In this document: one piece after another, positions 8,953-17,693 of the stretch
Numbering within the stretch: position 1 is the stretch's first letter
How the letters are laid out: each line of letters begins with the position of its first letter
Assembly (NCBI GenBank): GCA_023390115.1
Contig: JAEWDM010000016.1
Location: forward strand, 235,707-299,706
DNA from: Bacillota bacterium
GTDB lineage: Bacteria > Bacillota > Clostridia > Acetivibrionales > DSM-27016
DNA length: 64,000 bases
Direction: 5' to 3'
Translations under genes and position numbers: made by a program
Notes under the pieces: model-generated
What the model was told of the DNA's origin: nothing
Database searches by the model: none
Seen by the model: the letters and a program-made list of their open reading frames with translations, nothing else

Positions 8953-9044
8953 AAATAAACCCTGCTCTGCAGACCCGACGTTCCGGGCTTAAGCTATCTT
9001 TGGCCAGGAACGGACGGGATACCTGTACAGACCAAGGTTTATTT
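8953..9044 (+). terminator. Long imperfect hairpin ending in a T-tract (terminator or small RNA)
   Basis: The outer stem pairs AAATAAACC with GGTTTATTT, and inner pairing continues through TCTG/CAGA-type segments and CGTTCC/GGAACG, giving a rod of about 90 nt followed by T7. It is much longer than a normal terminator, so it might be a small structured RNA. I do not recognise it as 6S RNA or SRP RNA. Confidence 0.5.
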
Positions 9045-9122
9045 TTTTATGTAATTGTAGTATATTAATACTTAAGACTTTTTGTAACAGCCCTATATTA
9101 TTATAAATACGGAGTGAAATTT

Positions 9123-9920
9123 ATGCTGCATGAGTTTTCAAGAACAGAGCTGATAATAGGAGCAGAGGCATTAAAAAGACTTAAAAAAAGCAAAATTGCG
9201 GTATTTGGCATTGGAGGAGTGGGAAGCTTTGCGGTAGAAGGGCTGGCACGCTCGGGTGTAGAAAAATTTGTGCTTGTTGATGACGATTGCATATGTCTTA
9301 CAAATATAAACAGGCAGCTTCATGCCACCAGAAAGACAGTGGGCAGGCCCAAGGTAGAAGTGATGAGAGAAAGAATAATTGACATTAATCCCAGAGCTGA
9401 GGTAATAACGCATCAGAAATTTTATCTTCCTGAGACGGAGAACGAGCTTATACAGGAGGACTTTGACTATATCGTTGATGCAATAGATACTGTTACCGGC
9501 AAAATAGGCCTTGTGCTGGCGGCAAAGCAAAAGAGCATTCCCATTATAAGCTGTCTTGGCACCGGCAACAAGCTTGACCCGACAAGGCTGGAGGTATCGG
9601 ATGTTTTTAAGACGTCTGTATGCCCTCTTGCAAGGGTTATGAGAAAGGAGCTCAGACAGAGGGCGGTATCCTCATTAAAGGTTGTGTATTCAAAGGAGGA
9701 GCCTATAAAGCCTTTAGAAACAGAGACTTCAAGCTGCAGCAGCAAATGCATATGTCCTCCCGGCACCGCAAGAAAATGCACTGTACGGCATCAGGTTCCC
9801 GGAAGCATTTCTTTTGTTCCTTCGGTTGCGGGGATGATTATAGCTGGTGAGGTAATTAAGGACATTATGAGGGGCGGCAGTTCTTTGCAGCATTTAAGTG
9901 ACGCCGCCGGGAAGGGTTAA
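9123..9920 (+). CDS. tcdA: tRNA threonylcarbamoyladenosine dehydratase (TcdA/CsdL), ThiF/HesA family
   Basis: This encodes a 265-residue E1-like enzyme that cyclises t6A at position 37 of ANN-decoding tRNAs, using ATP. The nucleotide-binding motif FGIGGVGSFAVEGLARSG is near residue 29, followed by LVDDDCICLTNINRQ, which is characteristic of TcdA. A Cys-rich stretch (CSSKCICPPG) is near residue 207. The C-terminal SFVPSVAGMIIAGEVI is also typical. The ATG at 9123 was chosen over the GTG at 9114 because GGAG at 9111-9114 then sits at normal spacing. The gene is followed after 12 bases by a P-loop ATPase gene, and the two probably share a transcript. Confidence 0.88.
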   Translation: MLHEFSRTELIIGAEALKRLKKSKIAVFGIGGVGSFAVEGLARSGVEKFVLVDDDCICLTNINRQLHATRKTVGRPKVEVMRERIIDINPRAEVITHQKFYLPETENELIQEDFDYIVDAIDTVTGKIGLVLAAKQKSIPIISCLGTGNKLDPTRLEVSDVFKTSVCPLARVMRKELRQRAVSSLKVVYSKEEPIKPLETETSSCSSKCICPPGTARKCTVRHQVPGSISFVPSVAGMIIAGEVIKDIMRGGSSLQHLSDAAGKG

Positions 9921-9932
9921 AGGAGTAACGCT

Positions 9933-10601
9933 ATGTTCAATAAACGTATCAGCATATTTACAGGGCATTTTGGAAGCGGGAAGACGGAGGTGGCTGTGAA
10001 CTATGCTCTAAAGCTTGCAGAAAAGGGCTGTAAAACGGCTATAGTGGATTTTGATATAGTAAACCCGTATTTCAGAACTGCAGATGCAAGAGAGCACCTT
10101 GAAAGCAGAGGAATATATGTGCTTGCACCCATGTATGCAAACACAAATGTCGATGTACCGGCTCTGCCTGCGGAAATAAGCACTATATTTCAAGAAAAGG
10201 GATACAGGGCTGTATTTGATGTGGGAGGAGATGACCTTGGAGCAAGAGTGCTTTCCAGGTACAGAAATGAAATCCGGGAAGATGACTATGAAATGTTTTT
10301 TGTTATTAATATAAAAAGGCCTATGACAGACACCGTCCGGAAAATCTGCGATATGGTGGAGGGTATACAATATTCTTCAAGGCTTAAGGTTACCAGGCTT
10401 GTAAATAATACCAACCTGCTTGAAAAAACTACCTTTGAGCACATTGAGGAAGGGCAAAAGATGATATCCGAGGTTTCGGCAGGCATGAATATACCTATAG
10501 GCTTCACAAGCTTAATGACAGAAGTCGGAGAGGAATTTGGGAAGAGGACAGGCACTGGCATATTGAAGATGGACAAGCTTATAAAGCTGCCATGGGATTG
10601 A
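9933..10601 (+). CDS. P-loop ATPase of the MinD/CobQ class, linked to the oxidoreductase operon
   Basis: This encodes a 222-residue protein with a Walker A variant GHFGSGKTEVAVNYA at residues 11-25 and the switch segment IVDFDIVNPYFRT near residue 38. VFDVGGDDLGAR near residue 92 looks like a Walker B/switch II region. It belongs to the SIMIBI class of P-loop NTPases (relatives of MinD, CobQ and ArsA). I recall this ATPase next to 2-oxoacid:ferredoxin oxidoreductase genes in other clostridia, but its role is not known. Metal or cofactor insertion would be a guess. Ribosome site AAAGGAG precedes the start. Confidence 0.7.
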   Translation: MFNKRISIFTGHFGSGKTEVAVNYALKLAEKGCKTAIVDFDIVNPYFRTADAREHLESRGIYVLAPMYANTNVDVPALPAEISTIFQEKGYRAVFDVGGDDLGARVLSRYRNEIREDDYEMFFVINIKRPMTDTVRKICDMVEGIQYSSRLKVTRLVNNTNLLEKTTFEHIEEGQKMISEVSAGMNIPIGFTSLMTEVGEEFGKRTGTGILKMDKLIKLPWD

Positions 10602-10772
10602 TTGCTAAAGCAGATGTATTATAAACTTGCAAATAGAAACAAAGAGTTTTATAATAAATTAGTGTTGCGTTTAATGAATTTTTATGTGTGTTTTATAGGC
10701 TTAAGGCGCAGCAGCTTGCAAAAACCGGAGATTTTAAGGATGGCGATTAAAGACTATAAAGTGAGGGATATT

Positions 10773-10979
10773 ATGGCAAGGGTAACATTTAATGAAGAGA
10801 TGTGCAAGGGCTGTAAGCTTTGTACAACGGTATGTCCTAAAAACATTGTTGTTATGAAAAATGACAAGCTTAACCTTAAAGGCTTTCATCCTGCCGGGGT
10901 TGAAGACATGGAAAAGTGCATAGGATGTGCATTTTGTGCGACTATTTGTCCTGATTGTGTAATTGAGGTTGAAAAGTAA
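10773..10979 (+). CDS. 2-oxoacid:ferredoxin oxidoreductase, delta (ferredoxin) subunit
   Basis: This encodes a 68-residue protein with two 4Fe-4S cluster motifs, CKGCKLCTTVCP near residue 11 and CIGCAFCATICP near 48. It is the delta subunit that passes electrons from the thiamine enzyme to ferredoxin. The start at 10773 was chosen because GAGG lies six bases upstream; longer in-frame starts (10740, 10602) add residues with no homology. It is the first gene of the four-subunit set that continues with alpha, beta and gamma. Confidence 0.88.
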   Translation: MARVTFNEEMCKGCKLCTTVCPKNIVVMKNDKLNLKGFHPAGVEDMEKCIGCAFCATICPDCVIEVEK

Positions 10980-11026
10980 AAGCATTTAGCTTGATTCTTG
11001 AGTGAGCATTGTAAGGGGGATATATA

Positions 11027-12091
11027 ATGGGAGAAAAATTATTAATGAAGGGAAATGAAGTAATTGCGGAGGCTGCTTTACGAGCAGGCTGCAGGCACTA
11101 TTTCGGATACCCTATAACGCCTCAGACCGAAATAGCGCACTATATGGCAAAAAGAATGCCTCAGGTCAATGGAACCTTTGTACAGGCTGAGAGTGAGGTT
11201 GCAGCCATAAATATGGTTTATGGAGCGGCGAGTGCAGGAGTGAGGGTTTTGACATCTTCATCAAGCCCCGGCATAAGCTTAAAGCAGGAGGGGCTTTCAT
11301 ACATAGCAGGTGCTGAGCTTCCTGCTGTGGTAGTAAATATAGTAAGATGCGGTCCGGGACTTGGAGGGATACTTCCTGCACAGTGTGATTATTTTCAGAC
11401 TGTGAAGGGAGGAGGACATGGAGACTATAAGATATGTACGCTGGCTCCATGCAGTGTACAGGAGCTTTATGAATTGACAATAGATGCCTTCAACATTTCC
11501 GATAAATATAGAATTGTCACAATGATAATGGGTGACGGTATCCTGGGGCAGATGATGGAAGCTGTTGAGTTCAGGGACAAGCAGGAGGAAAAGGTTATTT
11601 CTTATGATAAAGCCTGGTCCACAACAGGTACACAAATGAAGAGAGATAAAAATGTTGTCACTTCAATATATATAAATCCTGAGGTTTTAGAAAAGCATAA
11701 TCAGAAGCTTCAGGCGAAATATGCACTTATAGTTCAGGAGGAGACAAGAGTTGAGGTCTTTAACTGTGAAGAGGCTGATATTATAGTGACTGCCTTCGGC
11801 ACCGTTGCAAGGATTATTAAAAATGTCATAAAGCTGGCTGAAAAGGAGGGCATTAAGGTTGGCCTTATAAGGCCTATTACCCTGTGGCCTTTTCCTGATG
11901 CTGCTTTCCGGCAGTATAGCGGGACTGCCAAGGCTTTCCTGTCGGTAGAGATGAATGCCGGGCAGATGGTAGAGGATGTAAGATTGGCTGTTAACGGGAA
12001 AAGGCCGGTTTACTTTCATGGCAGAATGGGAGGCATGGTGCCTACTCAAAGTGAGATATTGAACAAAATAAAAGAGATACTTGCAAAGTGA
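11027..12091 (+). CDS. 2-oxoacid:ferredoxin oxidoreductase, alpha subunit (KorA/VorB type)
   Basis: This encodes a 354-residue subunit. Together with beta it decarboxylates a 2-oxoacid and makes acyl-CoA plus reduced ferredoxin in the cytoplasm. The N-terminal GNEVIAEAALRAGCRHYFGYPITPQTEI and the SSPGISLKQEG stretch near residue 84 are hallmarks of the pyrimidine-binding domain of KorA and VorB. The C-terminal third is the transketolase-like domain (IVTAFGTVARI near 246). The substrate may be 2-oxoglutarate or a branched-chain 2-oxoacid, and sequence alone does not decide between them. Start: GGGG ten bases upstream. Confidence 0.85.
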   Translation: MGEKLLMKGNEVIAEAALRAGCRHYFGYPITPQTEIAHYMAKRMPQVNGTFVQAESEVAAINMVYGAASAGVRVLTSSSSPGISLKQEGLSYIAGAELPAVVVNIVRCGPGLGGILPAQCDYFQTVKGGGHGDYKICTLAPCSVQELYELTIDAFNISDKYRIVTMIMGDGILGQMMEAVEFRDKQEEKVISYDKAWSTTGTQMKRDKNVVTSIYINPEVLEKHNQKLQAKYALIVQEETRVEVFNCEEADIIVTAFGTVARIIKNVIKLAEKEGIKVGLIRPITLWPFPDAAFRQYSGTAKAFLSVEMNAGQMVEDVRLAVNGKRPVYFHGRMGGMVPTQSEILNKIKEILAK

Positions 12092-12118
12092 GGATGTCTT
12101 TACGGAAGGGGAATTGAA

Positions 12119-12865
12119 ATGGCTGTAGCTTTTAAAAAACCACATGCATTGGCGGATGCTTCAATGCACTATTGCCCGGGGTGTACGCATGGAATAGTAC
12201 ACAGGCTTATAGCCGAGGCCATAGATGAGCTTGGGATAGAGGGTAAGACAATAGGGATTTCTCCTGTTGGGTGCACCTATAATAATTATGAATACTTTAA
12301 TTGCGATATGGTTCAGGCTGCTCATGGGAGGGCCCCTGCCGTGGGTACCGGCGTTAAAAGGGCAAACCCCGATAATATAGTTTTTACTTATCAGGGAGAC
12401 GGAGATCTTGCTGCCATTGGTACTGCCGAGATAGTACATGCTGCGGCAAGAGGAGAAAATATCACTACCATATTTGTAAACAACGCCATATATGGCATGA
12501 CAGGAGGCCAGATGGCGCCTACTACCCTGCTTGATCAGGTCACCACCACCTCGCCTTATGGAAGAAAGCCCGATATAAACGGCTTCCCCATAAATGTCTG
12601 TAATCTTATATCAACCCTTGAGGGAGCAGTTTTTATTGAAAGGGTATCAATGCATGACATAAAGAATATAATGAACGCTAAAAAGGCTATTAAAAGAGCT
12701 TTTGAGGTCCAAATGGCAAAGAAGGGCTTTTCTATTGTTGAGGTGCTGTCCTCCTGCCCTACAAACTGGGGAATGGCTCCTGTGGAGGCTTTAAAGTGGA
12801 TAAAGGATAAGATGATTCCGGTATATCCGCTTGGAAACTTTAAGGGTAAGGATTTGGAGGTGTGA
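12119..12865 (+). CDS. 2-oxoacid:ferredoxin oxidoreductase, beta subunit (thiamine diphosphate-binding)
   Basis: This encodes a 248-residue subunit carrying thiamine diphosphate. CPGCTHGIVHRL near residue 19 and the thiamine motif GDGDLAAIG (residues 97-105) through the Asn pair in FVNNAIYGMTGGQMAPT are intact. The length is normal for KorB/VorA. It lies 27 bases after the alpha gene in the same operon, and the gamma gene follows within 2 bases. The start has GGAAGGGG upstream. Confidence 0.88.
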   Translation: MAVAFKKPHALADASMHYCPGCTHGIVHRLIAEAIDELGIEGKTIGISPVGCTYNNYEYFNCDMVQAAHGRAPAVGTGVKRANPDNIVFTYQGDGDLAAIGTAEIVHAAARGENITTIFVNNAIYGMTGGQMAPTTLLDQVTTTSPYGRKPDINGFPINVCNLISTLEGAVFIERVSMHDIKNIMNAKKAIKRAFEVQMAKKGFSIVEVLSSCPTNWGMAPVEALKWIKDKMIPVYPLGNFKGKDLEV

Positions 12866-12866
12866 C

Positions 12867-13403
12867 ATGAGTATTCAACAGGATATTATCATAGCCGGAT
12901 TTGGGGGACAGGGAATTCTGTCGGCGGGAAGGCTTCTGGCATACGCAGGGATGCTTGAGAACAAGAATGTATCATGGCTTCCGTCCTACGGTCCTGAGAT
13001 GAGGGGAGGAACCGCAAATTGCAATGTCATCATTTCGGATGAGCCGGTGGGGTCGCCCATTTTAAACAGCGCAACAACACTGGTGGTTATGAACGGACCG
13101 TCGCTGGAAAGGTTTGAAGGAATGGTGGAAAAGGGAGGCATTATAATTATAGACAGCTCCCTTGTTGACAGAAAGGTAAAAAGGAGTGATGTAGAGACTT
13201 GTGAAATTCCCGCCACAATGATGGCATCGGATATGGGAAATCTCACATATGCAAATATAATTATGCTCGGCAAGCTTATTGCCAGAACAGCAATAATAGA
13301 CAAGTCCAACTTTGAGAAGGCTCTTACCAAGGTTCTGCCCTCTAAAAAGCATTATATGATTCCTGAAGAAATGAAAGCCTTAGAGCTGGGAATAGGCTAT
13401 TAA
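12867..13403 (+). CDS. 2-oxoacid:ferredoxin oxidoreductase, gamma subunit
   Basis: This encodes a 178-residue subunit, the last gene of the operon. Conserved motifs are GFGGQGILSAGRLLA near residue 11 and WLPSYGPEMRGGTANC near 37, typical of the CoA-interacting gamma domain. The ATG at 12867 is preferred to the upstream in-frame start because GGAGG (12856-12860) sits at proper spacing, and it leaves a 1-base gap after the beta stop, implying translational coupling. A bidirectional terminator follows. Confidence 0.88.
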   Translation: MSIQQDIIIAGFGGQGILSAGRLLAYAGMLENKNVSWLPSYGPEMRGGTANCNVIISDEPVGSPILNSATTLVVMNGPSLERFEGMVEKGGIIIIDSSLVDRKVKRSDVETCEIPATMMASDMGNLTYANIIMLGKLIARTAIIDKSNFEKALTKVLPSKKHYMIPEEMKALELGIGY

Positions 13404-13407
13404 TAAT

Positions 13408-13452
13408 AAAAAGAAATGGCGTTGATTCTTAAATCAGCGCCATTTCTTTTTA
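13408..13452. terminator. Bidirectional terminator between the oxidoreductase operon and glnN
   Basis: A nearly perfect stem of about 18 bp (AAAAAGAAATGGCGTTGAT and its complement) with A-run and T-run edges ends both convergent units. Confidence 0.9.
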
Positions 13453-13481
13453 TTTTAAATACGAATCAAAATCAAAAATTC

Positions 13482-15575
13482 TTATACCTTAAAGAGCATT
13501 TCCCCGTAAGTAGGCAATGGCCATATGTCCGCGTCAACAATAGCTTCAAGCTTATCAGCCACAGCCCTCAGCCCGCCCATTTTCTTAAACACATCAAAGG
13601 TATAGAAATAAGCCTGACTGTATGTGTCGCCGTGAAGGCTTGAGGCCTTTTCAACAGAATCTTCAAGAACACCTATTTCCTTCTTCAGAGAAGCAGCAAG
13701 TGAGGATACCTCTGTAAGCAGCTCTGACTGCGCGCTTATGTCTGCGGCAATTCCGGTAGACTTAATGGAATTAATGGAGCCGGCAAGCTTGGAAGTAAAT
13801 TTAATTACTGCGGGAAGAATCTCACGCTTTGCTATTTCAAGCGTAGTAAGTGCTTCTATATTAATCGTCTTGATATAGTGCTCAAGAGAAATTTCATATC
13901 TTGACTCCATTTCCACTCTGCTCAGTACCGAATGCTTCTCCATTACCAAAAGGTTTTTTTCACTTATTAGTGCCTTTATGGACTCAACAGTGGTGCGGAT
14001 GTTGGGAAGGCTCCTCTTTTCAGCTTCCGCAACCCATTCATCGGAATAACCGTTGCCGTTAAATATAACTCTCTTATGGTCTTTAACAATTTCGGTAAGT
14101 ATCGACTGAACCTCAGAATCGAAATCACTTGCCTTTTCAAGCCTGTCGGCTATAATGCTGAGTTCTTCGGCAACAATAGTATTGAGAGTGAAATTAGCCG
14201 CTGCAATTGATGCAGATGAGCCTACCATTCTGAACTCAAACTTATTTCCTGTGAACGCGAAGGGCGAAGTCCTGTTTCTGTCTGTCGAATCCTTAGGAAG
14301 AGCGGGAAGGGTGCTAACTCCTATTTTTAATTCTCCACCCTGCTTGCTGCTGGTGGCTCCACCGTTTTCAATCTGCTCAAGTATGTCGGAAAGCTGTTCT
14401 CCCAGGAATATTGATATAATCGCCGGAGGTGCTTCGTTTGCACCAAGACGATGATCATTGCCGGGGTTGGCGGCAGCAACCCTGAGAAGGTCGGCATATT
14501 CGTCCACAGCCTTTATAACCGCACACAGGAATACCAAGAACTGGGCATTGTCATGGGGAGTAGAACCGGGCTCCAATAAATTCTGCCCTTCGTCTGTACC
14601 CATTGACCAGTTATTGTGCTTGCCGGAACCGTTTACGCCTGCAAAAGGCTTTTCATGGAGCAAGCAAACAAGCCCGTGCCTGAGCGCAACCTTTTTCATT
14701 AATTCCATTGTAAGCTGGTTGTGATCTGTAGCAATGTTTGTAGTAGTAAATATCGGAGCCAGCTCGTGCTGAGCGGGAGCAACCTCGTTATGCTTTGTTT
14801 TAGCCGATATACCCAATTTCCAGAGTTCTTCGTCAAGCTCCTTCATGAAGGAGGAAATTCTTTCTTTTATATTGCCGAAGTAATGATCCTCAAGCTCCTG
14901 TCCCTTAGGAGGCTTTGCGCCGAAAAGCGTTCTGCCTGTGTAAATAAGATCCTTGCGTTTATCGTACATTGACTTGTCAATTAAAAAATACTCCTGTTCG
15001 GGTCCAACAGTAGTGATAACATTTTTAGCGGAGGTATTTCCGAATAATTTTAAAATACGCAGCGCCTGTGATGATAAAGCTTCCATTGATTTTAAAAGAG
15101 GAGTTTTCTTATCCAATGCCTCTCCGGTGTAAGAGCAGAAAGCGGTTGGAATGCAAAGCGTGCCGTCCTTTATGAAAGCGGGAGAGGTACAGTCCCAAGC
15201 GGTATAGCCTCTTGCCTCAAAGGTTGCTCTCAATCCGCCTGAAGGGAAGGATGACGCGTCGGGCTCGCCCTTTATGAGCTCCTTGCCTGAAAATTCCAAA
15301 ATAACCTTACCATCTGATGTAGGGCTTATGAAAGAATCGTGTTTTTCAGCGGTGATGCCTGTCATGGGCTGAAACCAGTGAGTGAAATGAGTGCAGCCCT
15401 TTTCTATAGCCCAATCCTTCATTGCGTTGGAAACTACTTCTGCAACTGTAGGGTCAAGAGCCAGGCCCTCATTGATAGTCTTTTTCAAAGCTTTATATGT
15501 CGACTTGGGAAGACGCTCTTTCATTACTGCGTCGTTAAAAACATTTGAACCGAAAATTTCACTTAAATTGCTCAT
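13482..15575 (-). CDS. glnN: Glutamine synthetase type III
   Basis: This encodes a 697-residue GSIII, which condenses ammonia and glutamate using ATP. This large class is common in Bacteroides, cyanobacteria and clostridia. Family stretches are [11 protein letters not shown] near residue 60, [10 protein letters not shown] near 193, [14 protein letters not shown] near 262 and the nucleotide/metal region [14 protein letters not shown] near 313. The length matches the usual 690-730. The start has AAAGGGG eight bases upstream. The 150-base leader contains tandem ANTAR-type hairpins and a terminator, so expression is probably controlled by antitermination under nitrogen limitation. Confidence 0.93.
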   Translation of the reverse strand: MSNLSEIFGSNVFNDAVMKERLPKSTYKALKKTINEGLALDPTVAEVVSNAMKDWAIEKGCTHFTHWFQPMTGITAEKHDSFISPTSDGKVILEFSGKELIKGEPDASSFPSGGLRATFEARGYTAWDCTSPAFIKDGTLCIPTAFCSYTGEALDKKTPLLKSMEALSSQALRILKLFGNTSAKNVITTVGPEQEYFLIDKSMYDKRKDLIYTGRTLFGAKPPKGQELEDHYFGNIKERISSFMKELDEELWKLGISAKTKHNEVAPAQHELAPIFTTTNIATDHNQLTMELMKKVALRHGLVCLLHEKPFAGVNGSGKHNNWSMGTDEGQNLLEPGSTPHDNAQFLVFLCAVIKAVDEYADLLRVAAANPGNDHRLGANEAPPAIISIFLGEQLSDILEQIENGGATSSKQGGELKIGVSTLPALPKDSTDRNRTSPFAFTGNKFEFRMVGSSASIAAANFTLNTIVAEELSIIADRLEKASDFDSEVQSILTEIVKDHKRVIFNGNGYSDEWVAEAEKRSLPNIRTTVESIKALISEKNLLVMEKHSVLSRVEMESRYEISLEHYIKTINIEALTTLEIAKREILPAVIKFTSKLAGSINSIKSTGIAADISAQSELLTEVSSLAASLKKEIGVLEDSVEKASSLHGDTYSQAYFYTFDVFKKMGGLRAVADKLEAIVDADIWPLPTYGEMLFKV

Positions 15576-15630
15576 TTTTATATCCCCTTTCTAAAATTAA
15601 AAATAATTATTAATTGATTTATTTGCAGAA

Positions 15631-15711
15631 AAATAAAAAAGCGCATCAAAATAAATTTGAAACGCCCTTGTCCGTCTAAAATTTAATAAGTTTAAAACGC
15701 CATTGTTTAAA
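15631..15711 (-). promoter_or_regulatory. ANTAR-type tandem hexaloop antiterminator leader of glnN
   Basis: Read on the minus strand, the leader holds two small hairpins with hexanucleotide loops. P1 (15691-15711) has loop AAUGGC on an AAAC/GUUU stem. P2 (about 15659-15676) has loop AAGGGC on a GGAC/GUUU stem. Both loops have A at position 1 and G at position 4, the known ANTAR-recognition pattern. The 3' side of P2 (GGGCGTTTC) also forms the 5' arm of a terminator hairpin (15641-15666) that ends in a U-tract at 15631-15640, so P2 and the terminator are mutually exclusive. Binding of an ANTAR antiterminator protein should allow glnN transcription. No ANTAR gene is in the window. Confidence 0.7.
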
Positions 15712-15733
15712 CATTTTATTTTTCTCAATATAT

Positions 15734-15762
15734 ATACTAACGTTTTTTTATTAAAAATGCAA
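15734..15762 (-). promoter_or_regulatory. Sigma-A-type promoter of glnN
   Basis: On the minus strand, -35 TTGCAT (15757-15762) and -10 TAGTAT (15734-15739) are 17 bases apart. Transcription would start near 15727, just upstream of the two leader hairpins. Confidence 0.55.
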
Positions 15763-15895
15763 GTTTTAATTTTAAAAATTTCATAAAATTTATTTTTATA
15801 GATTTTATTATATACTTTATAATCGGGTGAGGGTAAAATTATAAATATAGGTGTTATTTTAAAAGGCTTTATGCTTTGTAAGGAAGGAGAGAGGC

Positions 15896-17095
15896 TTGAT
15901 TTCGTTTAATCCAGTTACTTTTATATTGGCATGCTTATTTGTGGCTCCTGTGCTTAAGGGTGCCTTCGGGAGCTTTTCCCGCGAAAAAATAAAAGAATCG
16001 ATATACTCTTTAATAAATGGCATTGGGACTTTGCTTGGAATATCTCTGTCTGTTTATTTAATGAAAAGAATCTTTTTTGAGCGGAAGGACGGCTTTTACC
16101 GGGAGATATATTCACTGATTCCACCAGGCATAACATATCTGCTTGAGCAGCATGATGTGCTCATTTATGCTGTTTGCTTTCCTTTAATTTTCATTCTTGT
16201 TATGACTGTATTTCATATAGTGGCACTTCCCCTGTATGGTGTGGCGGTGCCTTATGCGTCGGGCCTTATATATTCCTCTCTTGCTTCTTGGGGACATTTC
16301 CGCAAAAGAGCTTTGGGAGGCATGGCGAGGCTTCCGGCATCTGCTTTTATTACATTGCTTTTCGCTTTTTGCGTAAACCTTTACAGCTATTATTTCTACT
16401 CGCCTGTCCTCACAAAGTGGATAAACGCATCAGTTCCTTATCAGATTCTTCATGAGCAAATTTTGAAGCCTGTGCTGAATTCCGGCATAGCAAGGCAAAT
16501 ACCGGTTATTGTAAATGACTCCTTCAGAAAAACCTTCGGGGATTCTCAAAAAAGCGCAGAGAACCAAGGCCGCGAGAGCTTGGGGGATTGGCTTGATGAA
16601 GGTAATGCCAGAGTAATAAGATATTTTAATGGCGTGACACTGGAGGAAGCTGTAAAGTCAAGTAAGGAAATAGACAAAGCGGCTGTTGATATTGTAGCCG
16701 GAGAAGAGGACAGCACACAAAAGGGATACTTGATTTATAATTGGATAAGCCGTAATATTCAGTATGACTACGACAAGGCCTCAAAAATCAGTCAGACCCC
16801 CGATGGAATCTCTTCAGGAGCAATTACTGCTTATAAGACGGGGCAGGGAATTTGCTTTGACTACTCAAGTCTCTATGTGGCAATGTGCAGAGCTGTCGGA
16901 CTTAAGGTCAGGCTTGTGACGGGACTTGGCTACAGCGGAATGCTGTGGGGAGATCACGCATGGAATCAGATATATTCAAAAGAGGAAAGCAGGTGGATAA
17001 ATGTGGATTGTACTTTTGGAGAGGCAGGCAATTATTATGACAAGCCTGATTTCAATGAAGATCACCAGGATGGGGAAATACAGGGAGAATGGTAA
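15896..17095 (+). CDS. Membrane protein with C-terminal transglutaminase-like domain
   Basis: This encodes a 399-residue protein. The N-terminal 170 residues contain about four hydrophobic segments resembling a CvpA-like membrane region. Residues 265-385 are a transglutaminase-like cysteine-protease fold: ICFDYSSLYVAMCRAVGL near 323 holds the Cys, GDHAWNQIY near 349 the His, and WINVDCTFG the Asp, so the triad is complete. It probably modifies cell-wall or surface proteins or peptides, although the substrate is unknown. The start codon is TTG with GGAGAG upstream. The upstream glnN leader is divergent. Confidence 0.75.
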   Translation: MISFNPVTFILACLFVAPVLKGAFGSFSREKIKESIYSLINGIGTLLGISLSVYLMKRIFFERKDGFYREIYSLIPPGITYLLEQHDVLIYAVCFPLIFILVMTVFHIVALPLYGVAVPYASGLIYSSLASWGHFRKRALGGMARLPASAFITLLFAFCVNLYSYYFYSPVLTKWINASVPYQILHEQILKPVLNSGIARQIPVIVNDSFRKTFGDSQKSAENQGRESLGDWLDEGNARVIRYFNGVTLEEAVKSSKEIDKAAVDIVAGEEDSTQKGYLIYNWISRNIQYDYDKASKISQTPDGISSGAITAYKTGQGICFDYSSLYVAMCRAVGLKVRLVTGLGYSGMLWGDHAWNQIYSKEESRWINVDCTFGEAGNYYDKPDFNEDHQDGEIQGEW

Positions 17096-17112
17096 AGGCC
17101 GGAGCATATAAT

Positions 17113-17436
17113 TTAAGTCATATATATTTCCTGCGGGCTGCCTCCGCGCATACAGTCGGTGTCCTCATTTGTATAGCTGCTGTACCTGTGCCGGTGCATA
17201 CTGTGCTGCTCAACAAACCCTTCTATTTTATGGACATGACCGTTTTCTGTCTTTATAGGCAGTCCTGTAATTGCACAATAGCAATGAGTATGGGTATCAT
17301 ACGAACAAATTCCCCTCAGGTAGTGAAAATGTACTGCATTAAAGCCCAGCATGCTTTCCGTATAGCCGCACATTCTGTGCTTATGGCTGTTTTCCATATT
17401 AGTCTCAAGCGTATACCTGTGTAAATGATAATGCAT
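17113..17436 (-). CDS. YmaF-like His-rich protein
   Basis: This encodes a 107-residue protein with about 15 His residues arranged in repeating motifs such as HKHRMCGYT, HFHYLRGICSY, HTHCYCAITG, GHVHKIEG and HRHRYSSYT. This periodic H-x-H pattern is that of the YmaF family of clostridia and bacilli, whose function is unknown; metal binding is a reasonable guess. The start has GGAGGG 10 bases upstream. It is convergent with the transglutaminase gene, leaving 17 bases between them. Confidence 0.7.
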   Translation of the reverse strand: MHYHLHRYTLETNMENSHKHRMCGYTESMLGFNAVHFHYLRGICSYDTHTHCYCAITGLPIKTENGHVHKIEGFVEQHSMHRHRYSSYTNEDTDCMRGGSPQEIYMT

Positions 17437-17693
17437 TTTAAGATTTCCCTCCTGTAAAAATTATGTTAACTTCACCGCTTCTTTTTTAAAGAAATAAGAC
17501 TTTTATTACAATACTATATATAAATATAAATTGTGCAGAATAATATATTTTATTTAAAGAAATTTTCTTCATTCATTGAAAAAATTTACATGAGAATTAT
17601 ATTCTTTAATTTGCGGGGAAATAGTTGCGGAAAGCTCTGCTTGAATGTTATTATTTACCAGTAAAGCATCTTCGGCAATTGGGAGGAGATTGG

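Noticed and set aside
8953..9044. 6S RNA or SRP RNA
   Set aside because: It is too short for 6S RNA, and the GGUCAGG/GGAAGCAGCC core of SRP RNA is absent.
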